From Alphaproteobacteria bacterium (GTDB lineage: Bacteria > Pseudomonadota > Alphaproteobacteria > JAJUGE01), in assembly GCA_029268305.1 (NCBI GenBank), contig JAJUGE010000021.1:1-42980 (forward strand): a stretch of 42,980 nucleotides of DNA. Reading direction: 5' to 3'. This document shows positions 8,468 through 17,510 of this stretch, one piece after another (the stretch's first letter is position 1; the number at the start of each line of letters is the position of its first letter). The notes beneath the pieces are model-generated. The model saw only the letters and a program-made list of their open reading frames with translations, ran no database searches and had not been told where the DNA came from. The translations under genes and the position numbers were made by a program.

Positions 8468-9057
8468 CGGCCGAAAACGACGTCGACTCGATCCAGCGCG
8501 ATCCGCCGCGGCGAACCGGCGAGGGCTGGCTGCCCGGCGACCCGCCGCCCCGGCAGCGGCTCGAGCAGATGATCCGCGTCGACCAGGCGGGCGAATTCGG
8601 GGCGACCCGGATCTATGCGGGTCAGCTGGCTGTCCTCGGGCGGACCGCCAGTGGCCCGGTGCTTCGCCACATGGCGGAGCAGGAGCGCGCGCACCTCGAG
8701 ACCTTTAACCGGCTGATGGCCGAGCGCCGCGTCCGGCCAACGATTCTGTCGCCGCTGTGGCACATCGCCGGCTTCGCGCTCGGGGCGGGCACCGCACTGC
8801 TGGGAGAGCGCGCCGCCATGGCCTGCACCGTCGCGGTCGAGGAAGTGATCGACGAGCATTATGCCCGCCAGCGCGACGAGCTCGGCGACGACGAGACGGA
8901 GTTGCGGGAGACGATCGAGCGCTTCCGCGCCGAGGAGTTGGAGCACCGGGACACCGGCCTCGAGCGCGAGGCGGAGCTGACCCCCGGCTACGAGCTGTTG
9001 ACGGGCGCGATCAAGGCCGGCTCTCGTCTGGCCATCTGGCTCTCGACGCGCTTCTGA
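8464..9057 (+). CDS. coq7: Coq7-type demethoxyubiquinol hydroxylase
   Basis: Di-iron monooxygenase of 197 residues that adds the C6 hydroxyl in the penultimate part of ubiquinone synthesis. Metal ligands visible in order are Glu44 (RVDQAGEFGATRIYAG), Glu74-x2-His77 (EQERAH), a Glu in the AVEEVIDEH block at about 126-132 and Glu158-x2-His161 (EELEH). The central FALGAGTALLGERAAMA block is nearly identical to eukaryotic COQ7. The start ATG overlaps the dsbB stop. The first 25 residues are hydrophilic and not conserved. The gene converges on the HNH gene 12 bases later. Confidence 0.95.
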   Translation: MTAENDVDSIQRDPPRRTGEGWLPGDPPPRQRLEQMIRVDQAGEFGATRIYAGQLAVLGRTASGPVLRHMAEQERAHLETFNRLMAERRVRPTILSPLWHIAGFALGAGTALLGERAAMACTVAVEEVIDEHYARQRDELGDDETELRETIERFRAEELEHRDTGLEREAELTPGYELLTGAIKAGSRLAIWLSTRF

Positions 9058-9069
9058 CGAGCCGGCGGC

Positions 9070-9633
9070 TCAGGCCGGGTCGAGCTCCGAATCCCAATAG
9101 AGGTAGTCGCTCCAGCTCTCGTGCAGGTAGTTCGGCGGGAACGCCCTGCCCCGCTCCTGCAGTTCGTAGACGGTCGGCATGTACGGGCGCTTGCGCGGGT
9201 GCATGCCCACCTGCTTCGGCAGCCGGTTGCCCTTGCGCAGGTTGCAGTCCGAGCACGCCGTGACGACGTTCTCCCAGGTCGTCTGCCCGCCGCGCGAGCG
9301 CGGCAGAACGTGATCGAACGTCAGCTCCTCCGGCCTGAAGCGCTCACCGCAATACTGGCAGTCGAAGGTATCGCGGAGAAAGACGTTGAAGCGGGTGAAG
9401 GCCGGCCGCCGCGCCGGAGGCACATACTCCTTCAGCGAGATGACGCTGGGGAGGCGGAGCTGGGTCGTCGGCGAGTGGATGTAGCGGTCGTACTCGGCGA
9501 CGACGTTGACCCGGTCGAGAAAGACGGCCTTGATCGTTTCCTGCCAGGGCCAGAGTGACAGGGGAAAATAGCTGAGCGGCCGGAAGTCGGCGTTCAGCAC
9601 CAGCGCATGGCAGCTATTCAATGTTCCGTCCAA
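9070..9633 (-). CDS. HNH endonuclease family protein
   Basis: A 187-residue HNH protein of a type found in single copy in many alphaproteobacteria. The core CQYCGERF, LTFDHVLPRSRGG, TTWENVVTACSDCNLRKGNR supplies two CxxC zinc knuckles and the His-Asn-His metal finger. The front block LNADFRPLSYFPLSLWPWQ and the C-terminal FPPNYLHESWSDYLYWDSELDP are characteristic of the group. No ATG lies between the start of conservation and a long Arg-rich upstream extension. I chose the TTG at 9633 because GAGG lies 8 bases before it; a TTG at 9621 is also possible. Biological role is unknown; it is a solitary gene without a partner methylase. Confidence 0.85.
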   Translation of the reverse strand: MDGTLNSCHALVLNADFRPLSYFPLSLWPWQETIKAVFLDRVNVVAEYDRYIHSPTTQLRLPSVISLKEYVPPARRPAFTRFNVFLRDTFDCQYCGERFRPEELTFDHVLPRSRGGQTTWENVVTACSDCNLRKGNRLPKQVGMHPRKRPYMPTVYELQERGRAFPPNYLHESWSDYLYWDSELDPA

Positions 9634-9848
9634 CTGCCCGTCCTCGTCGTCTCCGGAACACGTACTGCTTAGCCGAAGACTGGCCGCCGTACAAGTTGCG
9701 GCTCGATGTTGTCGGCCGGCAGATGGATGATGCCAGAAGCGGGTTACGGCTGCATGACGCGTAAGTCCGGCCTCTTGGCGCCTTCCGGGGAGAGGCCCAT
9801 CTAAGCTCCTGAGCCGCCGAACGGCGGGCCGAAGCGAGGATCCTGACC
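9634..9848. promoter_or_regulatory. divergent intergenic region between HNH gene and ABC exporter
   Basis: A 215-base gap that must carry start signals for both outward-facing genes. GAGGA lies 8 bases before the exporter ATG. I see no clear promoter boxes or operator palindrome. Confidence 0.4.
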
Positions 9849-11663
9849 ATGCGGGCACACCGCCCGGATCGCCCGACGGGCAGTATGGCCGCGGTACGGA
9901 AGCTGCTCCCCTACCTCTGGCCGGCCGGCGAATGGCATCTGCGCATGCGGGTGGTGCTGGCCCTCGCCTGCCTGATGGCGGCGAAGGTCGCCACCGTCTA
10001 CGTGCCCATCTTCTACAAGGATGCGGTCGAGGCACTCGACGCCAATGCCGGGCTGCCGCTGATCCTGCCGGTCGGGCTTATTCTGGCCTACGGCACCGCC
10101 CGCGTCCTCTCGCTCGCGTTCGCCGAGCTGCGGGACGCGATATTCGCGCGGGTCGGGCAGCGCGCGATGCGCCGCGTAGCGCTCGAGGTCTTCCGCCACC
10201 TCCACTCCCTCTCGCTCCGCTTCCACCTCGAGCGCCAGACAGGAGGCCTCTCCCGCTCGATTGAGCGCGGCACGAACGCGATCGATTCGCTGCTGCGCTA
10301 TATGCTGTTCAACATCCTGCCGACGGCATTCGAGATCGCGCTCGTCTTCGTGATCCTGTGGTCGATGCTGAACATCTGGTTCGCGCTCGCCACGATCGTC
10401 ACCGTCGTCGCCTACATCGCCTATACGCTTTCCGTCACCGAGTGGCGCATCAAGTTCCGCCGGCGCATGAACGAGCAGGACACGCGCGCCAATAGCCGGG
10501 CGATCGACAGCCTGCTCAACTACGAGACGGTGAAGTATTTCGGCAACGAGCGCCACGAGGAGCAGCGCTTCGACGAGGCGCTCCAGTCCTACGAACGGGC
10601 GGCGGTGCGCAGCGCATCATCGCTCTCGCTGCTGAATATCGGCCAGGCCGCGATCATCTCGGCCGGGCTGACGCTGGTCATGTACATGGCGGCGCGTGGC
10701 ATCGTCGACGGCCGCATGAGCCTCGGCGACTTCGTGCTGGTGAACACATATCTGCTGCAGCTCTATCAACCGCTCGGGATCTTCGGCTGGGTCTATCGCG
10801 AGATAAAGCAGTCGCTCGTCGACATGGAGCGGATGTTCGAGCTGCTCACGGTCGAGCGCGAGGTCGCGGACGCTCCGGGGGCGCGGCCTCTGCACATCGA
10901 CGGCGGCGAGGTCCGGTTCGAACACGTCGACTTCGGCTACGACCCACGCCGGCCCATTCTGAAGGACGTCAGCTTTACGGTTCCCGCTGGCCACACGGTC
11001 GCGATCGTAGGGCCTTCGGGGGCAGGCAAGTCGACGATCAGCCGGCTGCTGTTTCGCTTCTACGACGTTAACGGCGGGCGCATCACGATCGACGGGCAGG
11101 ACATCCGCACAGCGACGCAGGAGTCGGTACGTGCCGCGATCGGCATCGTTCCGCAGGACACGGTGCTCTTCAACGACACGATCCGCTACAACATCGCCTA
11201 CGGCCGACCGGACGCAAGCCAGGCGGAGATCGAGAACGCCGCGGGCCTCGCCCGGATCCGCCACTTCATCGAGGCGCTGCCCGACGGCTGGGACGCCATG
11301 GTCGGGGAGCGCGGCCTGAAGCTCTCCGGCGGCGAAAAGCAGCGGGTCGCGATCGCACGCACGGTGCTCAAGAACCCGAAGATCCTCCTCTTCGACGAGG
11401 CCACCTCTGCCCTCGACAGTCAGACGGAGCAGGAGATTCAGGCGAATCTCCGCGAACTCGCCCGTGGGCGCACGACCCTTGTGATCGCCCATAGATTGTC
11501 GACCGTGGTCGATGCCGACGAGATCATCGTCCTCGACAAGGGGCAGGTCGTCGAACGCGGCCACCACGCCGCTCTGCTGGCCCGGCGCGGCGCCTATGCG
11601 GCTATGTGGGCACGGCAGCAGGAAGGTGCCGGCAACGAAAGCCAGGCGAAAGAGCCCGTCTGA
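9849..11663 (+). CDS. Atm1-type ABC transporter (fused permease and ATPase)
   Basis: Half-size exporter of 604 residues that would act as a homodimer in the inner membrane. The N-terminal six-helix transmembrane part spans about residues 30-320 and includes NEQDTRANSRAIDSLLNYETVKYFGNE, the segment typical of the mitochondrial Atm1/ABCB7 and bacterial Atm1 group, which export glutathione-linked sulfur species or metal-glutathione complexes. The ATPase domain has Walker A GPSGAGKST (388-396), signature LSGGEKQ (492-498), Walker B ILLFDEATSALD and the H-loop AHRLSTV. The start MRAHRPDRPTGSMAAVRKLLPYLWP fits relatives. It converges on the aldo/keto reductase gene with 3 bases between stops. Confidence 0.92.
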   Translation: MRAHRPDRPTGSMAAVRKLLPYLWPAGEWHLRMRVVLALACLMAAKVATVYVPIFYKDAVEALDANAGLPLILPVGLILAYGTARVLSLAFAELRDAIFARVGQRAMRRVALEVFRHLHSLSLRFHLERQTGGLSRSIERGTNAIDSLLRYMLFNILPTAFEIALVFVILWSMLNIWFALATIVTVVAYIAYTLSVTEWRIKFRRRMNEQDTRANSRAIDSLLNYETVKYFGNERHEEQRFDEALQSYERAAVRSASSLSLLNIGQAAIISAGLTLVMYMAARGIVDGRMSLGDFVLVNTYLLQLYQPLGIFGWVYREIKQSLVDMERMFELLTVEREVADAPGARPLHIDGGEVRFEHVDFGYDPRRPILKDVSFTVPAGHTVAIVGPSGAGKSTISRLLFRFYDVNGGRITIDGQDIRTATQESVRAAIGIVPQDTVLFNDTIRYNIAYGRPDASQAEIENAAGLARIRHFIEALPDGWDAMVGERGLKLSGGEKQRVAIARTVLKNPKILLFDEATSALDSQTEQEIQANLRELARGRTTLVIAHRLSTVVDADEIIVLDKGQVVERGHHAALLARRGAYAAMWARQQEGAGNESQAKEPV

Positions 11664-11666
11664 ACT

Positions 11667-12656
11667 TCAGGGGCCGCCTGCGGCGGTGAAGTCGGTCTCG
11701 TATTTGGGCGCCAGAGCGTTGATCGCCTCGGCCGGCAGTGGGCCCATGTTCGTCGCGGCGATCGCCTCCTCGAGATGATCGAGCGTCGCCATCCCGACGA
11801 CGACGCAGGAGATATCGGGATTGGCGAGGGAGAAGCGGAGCGCCGTTTGTGCCGGCGTGCCGTATCTGTCGCCGAGAATGGCTCCGACCGCCTTCGCCCG
11901 CCGCTCCTCGTCGGCGACAGCAGCGCCGCGCGCGATCACGATTTCGCGCCCGTGCCGCTGCTCGCTCGCGAGGACACCGGCCGCGAAGACGCGGATGTTC
12001 ATTACCGCCATATCCTTCCGGCGGCAGTCGGCCATCAGCTCCTCGAAGTTCTGGCCGGACCAGTTCGGCGGGACCCGGCGGGCAGCACTCGGGTTGATCA
12101 GGTTGTAATAAACCTGCGCCGCATCGAAACGGCCGCTCGCGATCACCTCCCGGCACGCCGCAGCGTCCCCGAGAGCGGTAATGCCGGCGAAGCGGATCAG
12201 CCCCTGCTCGCGGAGCCGGTCGAACGCATCGGCGACGGCGCCGCGCCCGAGCACCTGCTCCACGCCGATCGCATTGCCCGATGGCGACAGCATGATCTGG
12301 TTGTGCAGTTGCAGGAGGTCGACCGAGTCGACCCGCAAGCGCGTAAGACTCTCCTCCAGGCTGCGCTCTATCTGGCCGCGGATGTCGCCGAGTGCCTGTA
12401 CGTCGAGCCGCACCTTCGTCGACAGGTGCCACGGACCCGTCGTCTGCGGCAACAGCCTGCCGATCGCCTCCTCCGACTTGCCGTTGCCATAGGCGGGAGC
12501 CGTGTCGATCCAGTTCACTCCCGCCTCGTTCGCCCGCCTGAGCGCCGCCAGCTTCGTCTCGTCATCCGGGTCGACGAGGATCCCGCCCACCACACCGCCG
12601 CCGAAGGCGATCTCCGATACTTCGAGGCCGGTTCGGCCGAACCTGCGATAGCGCAT
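11667..12656 (-). CDS. aldo/keto reductase
   Basis: NADPH-dependent oxidoreductase of 329 residues with the (beta/alpha)8 barrel. The catalytic tetrad is visible as Asp51 and Tyr56 (DTAPAYGNGKSE), Lys81 (STKVRL) and His118 (LLQLHNQI). The start MRYRRFGRTGLEVSEIAFGG is typical, and GGGAGG lies just upstream of the ATG. The physiological substrate is not predictable. The amidase gene ends 27 bases upstream of this start on the same strand, so it may be the last gene of the acylase-transporter-amidase unit. Confidence 0.92.
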   Translation of the reverse strand: MRYRRFGRTGLEVSEIAFGGGVVGGILVDPDDETKLAALRRANEAGVNWIDTAPAYGNGKSEEAIGRLLPQTTGPWHLSTKVRLDVQALGDIRGQIERSLEESLTRLRVDSVDLLQLHNQIMLSPSGNAIGVEQVLGRGAVADAFDRLREQGLIRFAGITALGDAAACREVIASGRFDAAQVYYNLINPSAARRVPPNWSGQNFEELMADCRRKDMAVMNIRVFAAGVLASEQRHGREIVIARGAAVADEERRAKAVGAILGDRYGTPAQTALRFSLANPDISCVVVGMATLDHLEEAIAATNMGPLPAEAINALAPKYETDFTAAGGP

Positions 12657-12683
12657 GTTCCCTCCCTTAGCTGCGTTCCGCGG

Positions 12684-14081
12684 CTACAGCCCGGGTGGCC
12701 GTCGGGTGTGCCAATCGGTCGACTGCTCGTAGGCCCAGCCGATGCGCAGAACAGTCGCCTCGTCGAACGGGCGCCCGACGACCTGGAGCGAAGACGGCAG
12801 GCCTCCACGTGTCAGACCGTTCGGCAATGCCAGCGCGCACAGGCCGAGAACGTTCGCCATACGAGTGATGTCGGCCGGCGTGCGGCTCTGGTCCACGTCT
12901 GCCACCGGAATAGCAGCCATCGGCAACGTCGGCAGCACCAGCGCAGAGAAGCCGTCCATCGCCTCGGCGAATGCCGCTTTGGCACGCCGCTGCGCATCGA
13001 GCGCTTCGATGTATTCCTTCGCCGTGATCATGCCGCCGGCCCGCAGGCGGAGACGAACGGCGGAGTCGAGCGGAGCGGCATCGTCGTCCGCGAGATGCGC
13101 CAGCTTGGCGTAAGCCTCGGCGCCGATGATGGCACCGGCCATGTCGCGATATTCCGTGAAGCGATAGGGAAGCGGCACCGGCTCAAGCCGTGCGTCGAGC
13201 GCCTCCAGCACGCGAAGCGAGGCATCGTAGGCGTCGAGAATGTCGGGCTCGATCGCGTCCCGCTCCGCCGCCGCCATCGTCGCGATCCGCATGCCGGCGA
13301 TGCCGCGTTTCAGCGTTGCGAGCGAATCGTCCACGGGAGCGCTCAGCGTCGACGGATCGGCGAGATCGGCGCCCTTCACCGCTTCGTAGACAAGGGCCGC
13401 ATCCTCGACCGATCGGGCGAGCGGGCCCGGCGTGTCGAGGCTGTGCGAGAGCGGCAACACGCCGTGAACGCTGATGCGTCCGACCGTCACCTTCAGCCCG
13501 ACCGTGCCGCAGAATGCCGCCGGGATGCGCACGGAGCCGCCGGTATCGGTGCCAATCCCGGCCGGCGTGAGACCGGCGCCGACGGCCACCCCCGTCCCGG
13601 AGCTCGAACCGCCCGGAACCCGATGCGTCTCCAGATCCCAAGGATTCCAGGGAGTGCCCATATGCTCGTTGGTGCCCCAGCCGCCATACGCGAACTCGAC
13701 GGTGCGCGTCTTGCCGATCACGATCATGCCGGCGGCGACGAGACGGCGGACGAGCGTCGCAGTTTCAGGGGAGACCCTGTCGGCCCACGCCTTCGAACCC
13801 CCGGTGGTGATCCGCCCCTCGATGTCGACCAGGTCCTTGACGGCGATGGGGAAGCCGTGCAGCGGGCCGAGGTAGCGCCCCGCCCGGATGTCGCGCTCGG
13901 CGGCCTCGGCCGCGAACCTCGCCTCCTCGGCGTATACCTCGGTGAACGCCTGCAGCTTCCCATCGTGCCGCTCGATCCGGTCGAGTGCCCGCTCGACGAT
14001 CTCGACCGGCGAGAGGCGACCCGATCGCACCTCGGCTGCCTGCTCGTGGATCGGGGCGAATGCGGCTTCCGAAGCGTCCAT
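12684..14081 (-). CDS. amidase signature family enzyme
   Basis: Amide hydrolase of 465 residues with the Ser-cisSer-Lys triad. The Lys is in IAVKDL (about 82), the cis-Ser in PGGSSSGTG (about 160) and the nucleophile in GIGTDTGGSVRIPA (about 183). The ATG at 14081 has AAAGGA 6 bases upstream; a TTG five codons earlier would remove that spacing. It belongs to the leftward cluster after the Ntn acylase and the DMT carrier, which suggests stepwise hydrolysis of an amide compound. Without gatB/gatC partners nearby it is unlikely to be the tRNA amidotransferase A subunit. Confidence 0.92.
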   Translation of the reverse strand: MDASEAAFAPIHEQAAEVRSGRLSPVEIVERALDRIERHDGKLQAFTEVYAEEARFAAEAAERDIRAGRYLGPLHGFPIAVKDLVDIEGRITTGGSKAWADRVSPETATLVRRLVAAGMIVIGKTRTVEFAYGGWGTNEHMGTPWNPWDLETHRVPGGSSSGTGVAVGAGLTPAGIGTDTGGSVRIPAAFCGTVGLKVTVGRISVHGVLPLSHSLDTPGPLARSVEDAALVYEAVKGADLADPSTLSAPVDDSLATLKRGIAGMRIATMAAAERDAIEPDILDAYDASLRVLEALDARLEPVPLPYRFTEYRDMAGAIIGAEAYAKLAHLADDDAAPLDSAVRLRLRAGGMITAKEYIEALDAQRRAKAAFAEAMDGFSALVLPTLPMAAIPVADVDQSRTPADITRMANVLGLCALALPNGLTRGGLPSSLQVVGRPFDEATVLRIGWAYEQSTDWHTRRPPGL

Positions 14082-14102
14082 GGCAGATCCTTTCAAGGCA
14101 AA

Positions 14103-15023
14103 TCAAGGCAAACGGGGACGAGTGGCACTGGCTGGTACCGGCGCCGGCGCGCGCTGCATCAGCTCGCGATTCAGAATGTACAGGCCGCTCCCGATCACCA
14201 GCACCACGCCGGCCAGCGTCCAGGGTTGCGGGATGTCGCCCCACATGATGAAGCCGAGCAGCACGGCCCAGACGAACGCCGAATATTTGAACGGCACGAC
14301 CACCGCCGCCTCCGTCAGGCGCAGCGCTTCGATGACCAGGAAGTGCGAGCAGCCGAGAAGAAGGCCGGAGACGGCGAGCGCGGCGAGATGCGGGAGCGTC
14401 GGCGTGACCCAGGCGAACGGCACGGTAACCAGGCCTCCGAGCCCCACCGCGGTGGTGGTGACGAGCAGGATTGATTCCGAGGTCTCGGTCAATCGCAGAC
14501 GCCGAGTCCAGATGTCCCGAACCGCACCGGTGAGGGCGGCGCCGAGAGGGAGCAGGGCGGCCCACTGCAGGCCGGCGCCGGTCGGCCGCACCATGATCAG
14601 CACCCCGGCGAACCCGACGAGGACGGCTGTCCACCGCTTCCATCCCACGAATTCGCCGAGCAGGAACGGAGCCAGTGCGGTGACGAAGAGCGGGCCGGCG
14701 AACGCAATCGCCACATTGTCGGCGAGCGGCAGGAACTTGAGCCCGTAGACGAAGCAGAACGCGGAGCTGACGACGGCGACAGCGCGGATCGCCTGCCCCG
14801 TCCAGTCGTTCACCCGCAACGACGCGAGCCCGCCGGCCCGCCAGGCGAAGTAAGCCACAGGGATCAAGGTGAAGAGACAGCGGACGAACAACATCTCGCC
14901 GACCGGATAGATGCCGCCGAGCGACTTGATGATCGAATCGTTGAGGGTGATCAGCGCAGAGCCGCCGACCATGCACGCTACGCCTCTGGCGGCAGAGGCG
15001 GAAGTGCTGCCGGGGGCCGGCAC
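14103..15023 (-). CDS. DMT/EamA-family transporter
   Basis: Ten-helix inner-membrane carrier of 306 residues made of two EamA repeats: ITLNDSIIKSLGGIYPVGEMLFVR opens the first, and the second ends in FIMWGDIPQPWTLAGVVLVIGSGLYILNR. Such proteins mostly export amino acids or related metabolites. I chose the GTG at 15023 because AAGGGAG lies 6 bases upstream and the residues before ATG 14972 (AARGVACM) fit the family. It begins 11 bases after the acylase stop and ends 21 bases before the amidase start, so it is the middle gene of a three-gene operon. Confidence 0.88.
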   Translation of the reverse strand: MPAPGSTSASAARGVACMVGGSALITLNDSIIKSLGGIYPVGEMLFVRCLFTLIPVAYFAWRAGGLASLRVNDWTGQAIRAVAVVSSAFCFVYGLKFLPLADNVAIAFAGPLFVTALAPFLLGEFVGWKRWTAVLVGFAGVLIMVRPTGAGLQWAALLPLGAALTGAVRDIWTRRLRLTETSESILLVTTTAVGLGGLVTVPFAWVTPTLPHLAALAVSGLLLGCSHFLVIEALRLTEAAVVVPFKYSAFVWAVLLGFIMWGDIPQPWTLAGVVLVIGSGLYILNRELMQRAPAPVPASATRPRLP

Positions 15024-15034
15024 CCGAGGCTCCC

Positions 15035-17347
15035 TTACGCCTGGGGCGGGACCAGGCGAATGCGCCTCTCGGCCGCCGCCTCGATCGCCTCGCGACTGAA
15101 GAGCATCGGGACATACTCCTCCCGCGCCCAGCTTTCGAACAGGTCGCGGTAGTGCGGGCTCTCCGGATCGCCCGACTGCCCGGGCGCATTCAGCGTCCAG
15201 CAGGCGTCCCAGTTGCCGACGTCCAGCACCATCCGGAACGTCACCCCGGAGGTCACCCGAAAATCGGAGATGCGATAATTGTTGTTGTTGATGGTGAAGT
15301 TGCTGCCGCCCTTTGGTGCGGGCCCGACGTCGAGGCGCGCTCGCATCTCCTCCCCCAGCACCATCGAGAGCGGGTGTTCGAAATAGCCGTGATGCAGCCG
15401 TCCCCACGACCATTCCGCCGGATCCGGGCCGAGCCGCTTCGCCAGATCGTCGACCGCCGACGACAGGCTGTCGAGCAGGATCTTGTCTCGGGCGACGGTG
15501 GGGTCGGCGCCGAAGCGCTCGTCCGGCGCTTCCAGCAGCTTCACCGCCAATGCGGTGTCCGGCGTCGCGACCAGCTCCGGCATGCCGGCCGGCATGAGGT
15601 GGTGGAACGTCGCCGGCAGCAGGTGCCTCGAGAACCAGACCTCGAACAGCGCGCCCCCGGCTGAATCCGGATCGAGGCGGTGGTCCCACGACCGCAGCAG
15701 CTCCAATGCCGTCCGCACGGCCGGGGCCACCGCCTCGGCGTCGAGACCGCGGAGAAGGGCGCAGATGCGGCGCCCCGGCACGAGCGTGAAGTCGGTCTGC
15801 AGCGCCTTCGTTTCCTCGATCGAGAACCTCTCCTGCCCCGTCAGCGCTTCCTTCAGGCGGGCGAAGCGGGCGCCGTCGGTCCATTCGAAGCAGGTTTTGT
15901 GGCGGCGGTAGTCGAAATCGGGCGGCAGGTTCATCTGGTTTGCCGAACCGACCCAACCGTCGGCCGGATTGTAGATGCGCGGCATCTCCTCGGCCGGCAG
16001 GAAGCCGCGCCACTCGTAGCGGCCATCGCCGGGCACCGGCATGAGGCCGTCCCAGTTCAGCCGGATCGGCGCGAAGCCGGCGGCCGACCAGCCGATGTTG
16101 CCGTCGACGTCGGCGTAGACCTGGTTGGCGGCTGGCGCGCCCCAGCCGTCGAGCGCCTCGGTGAATTCCTCCCAGGTTCCCGCGCGGATGTAGTTGAGGC
16201 TGGCGAGATAGGCGGCGGTGCCGGGCTCGGTCCAGACGGTGCGCAGCGCATAGGCCCGGCCGCTCTCGTGATCTGCGTGAAGGACTGGCCCGTGCCGGGT
16301 GAACCGCAGCTCGACCTCGACCGCCTGGCCACCGCGCACCGGAATCGTCTCGGTGACGGTGCGCATCGCCTCCCAGCCGTCCCGATAGCGATAGCGGGTC
16401 GGATCGGCCGGATCGAGGTCATAGACGAACAGATCTTCCTGATCGATCGGGTGAATCGTGAGTCCGAAGGCGATCCGTTCGTTGTGCCCGAACGAGACGC
16501 CGGGAACGTTCGGCTCGCCCGCACCGATCACGTTCAGTCCAGGCGCCGAGAGGTGGGCGATGTACCGCAGCGACGGCTGCTCGTGGATGCGATGGGGATC
16601 GCTGGCGAGAATGGCGCGACCGGTGGTCGTCCGCGACGGCGCGAGCGCCCAGTTGTTGCTGCCTTCGGCGGAAGCGTCGCCTGCCGCAGCGCCCCCGACC
16701 CGCTCCCGCGAAAAGAGCGGGTATCCGGTCGCCAGCATGTAGGTATTCAGCACTTCCGGCGGCAGCGGCCCCGGTTCGAAGCCTTCGGGCACCGCCGTCT
16801 CCCACTCCGGCTCCAGCATCTTGAAGAGCTTGCTCGCCTCGAGGCCGAACCGGCCAACGATCTCGGCCCGCGGAATCTCCATTTCCAGGTTTCGAACCCG
16901 GGCGTGGCCGCGAATGCGGACTACATCCTCCGCCTGCCAGCGGAGCGGCCGGTAACCGAGCTCGCGAAACTCGACCGGCAACCGGGCCGGTTCCCGTTCC
17001 ACCAGGTCGATCCACGCATTGATCCCGGCGACGAAGGCTTCCGTCAGCTCCTTCGAGTCCGGGCCGTAGCACGCCCATTCCGCAGCCATGTCGCCGCGGT
17101 AGAGGATCAGCCGGGCGGCTCGGTCGCGCTCGACATAGGCCGGCCCGAACGCTTCGGCGACGAGACCAAGGCCCCGGCGTCGCCACATGTCGATTTGCCA
17201 GAGCCGGTCCCGTCCGGCGTTGAAGCCTTGTGCGAAAAAGGCGTCTGCCGTGGAGCCGGCGAAGATGTGGGGTATGCCCCACCGGTCGACGACGATCTCG
17301 GCACTCCCCCGGAGGCCCTCGACGACAATTTCTTCCTCGCTCGCCAA
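15035..17347 (-). CDS. penicillin acylase (S45) family Ntn hydrolase
   Basis: Large precursor of 770 residues in the N-terminal-nucleophile family that cleaves N-acyl amides (beta-lactams, acyl-homoserine lactones, other acyl-amino compounds). The N-terminal block VDRWGIPHIFAGSTADAFFAQGF and RLWQIDMWRRRGLGLVAEAFG are family hallmarks. The self-cleavage point and nucleophile are at EGSNNWALAPSRT (Ser at about 230). A TTG start at 17347 follows GGGAGGAG. No signal peptide is visible before the first conserved strand, unlike most periplasmic members. It is the first gene of an operon with the DMT carrier and amidase and is divergent from the dioxygenase gene. Substrate unknown. Confidence 0.9.
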   Translation of the reverse strand: MASEEEIVVEGLRGSAEIVVDRWGIPHIFAGSTADAFFAQGFNAGRDRLWQIDMWRRRGLGLVAEAFGPAYVERDRAARLILYRGDMAAEWACYGPDSKELTEAFVAGINAWIDLVEREPARLPVEFRELGYRPLRWQAEDVVRIRGHARVRNLEMEIPRAEIVGRFGLEASKLFKMLEPEWETAVPEGFEPGPLPPEVLNTYMLATGYPLFSRERVGGAAAGDASAEGSNNWALAPSRTTTGRAILASDPHRIHEQPSLRYIAHLSAPGLNVIGAGEPNVPGVSFGHNERIAFGLTIHPIDQEDLFVYDLDPADPTRYRYRDGWEAMRTVTETIPVRGGQAVEVELRFTRHGPVLHADHESGRAYALRTVWTEPGTAAYLASLNYIRAGTWEEFTEALDGWGAPAANQVYADVDGNIGWSAAGFAPIRLNWDGLMPVPGDGRYEWRGFLPAEEMPRIYNPADGWVGSANQMNLPPDFDYRRHKTCFEWTDGARFARLKEALTGQERFSIEETKALQTDFTLVPGRRICALLRGLDAEAVAPAVRTALELLRSWDHRLDPDSAGGALFEVWFSRHLLPATFHHLMPAGMPELVATPDTALAVKLLEAPDERFGADPTVARDKILLDSLSSAVDDLAKRLGPDPAEWSWGRLHHGYFEHPLSMVLGEEMRARLDVGPAPKGGSNFTINNNNYRISDFRVTSGVTFRMVLDVGNWDACWTLNAPGQSGDPESPHYRDLFESWAREEYVPMLFSREAIEAAAERRIRLVPPQA

Positions 17348-17510
17348 AACGCTCCTCCCGGCCACCTGCAATCCGATCCGGAAGTGTCGTCGACCCTCAT
17401 GCCGCGCGACAAGGGGCAAAGAACCCGAACCCGATCCGAACCGCACGGTAGATCGGCGCAAGTCGAGCGGGTATGTATTGGTCGAAGACGGAGGAAGCGG
17501 AGGCAGCGAG

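Noticed and set aside
14094-14112. Repeated CAAGGCAAA near the end of the DMT carrier gene
   Set aside because: Only two short copies partly overlapping coding sequence; no sign of a functional repeat.
11775-14474. A 899-codon rightward frame opposite the aldo/keto reductase and amidase genes
   Set aside because: It is the shadow of two well-supported genes; composition is Arg/Asp/His-rich and no motif is seen.
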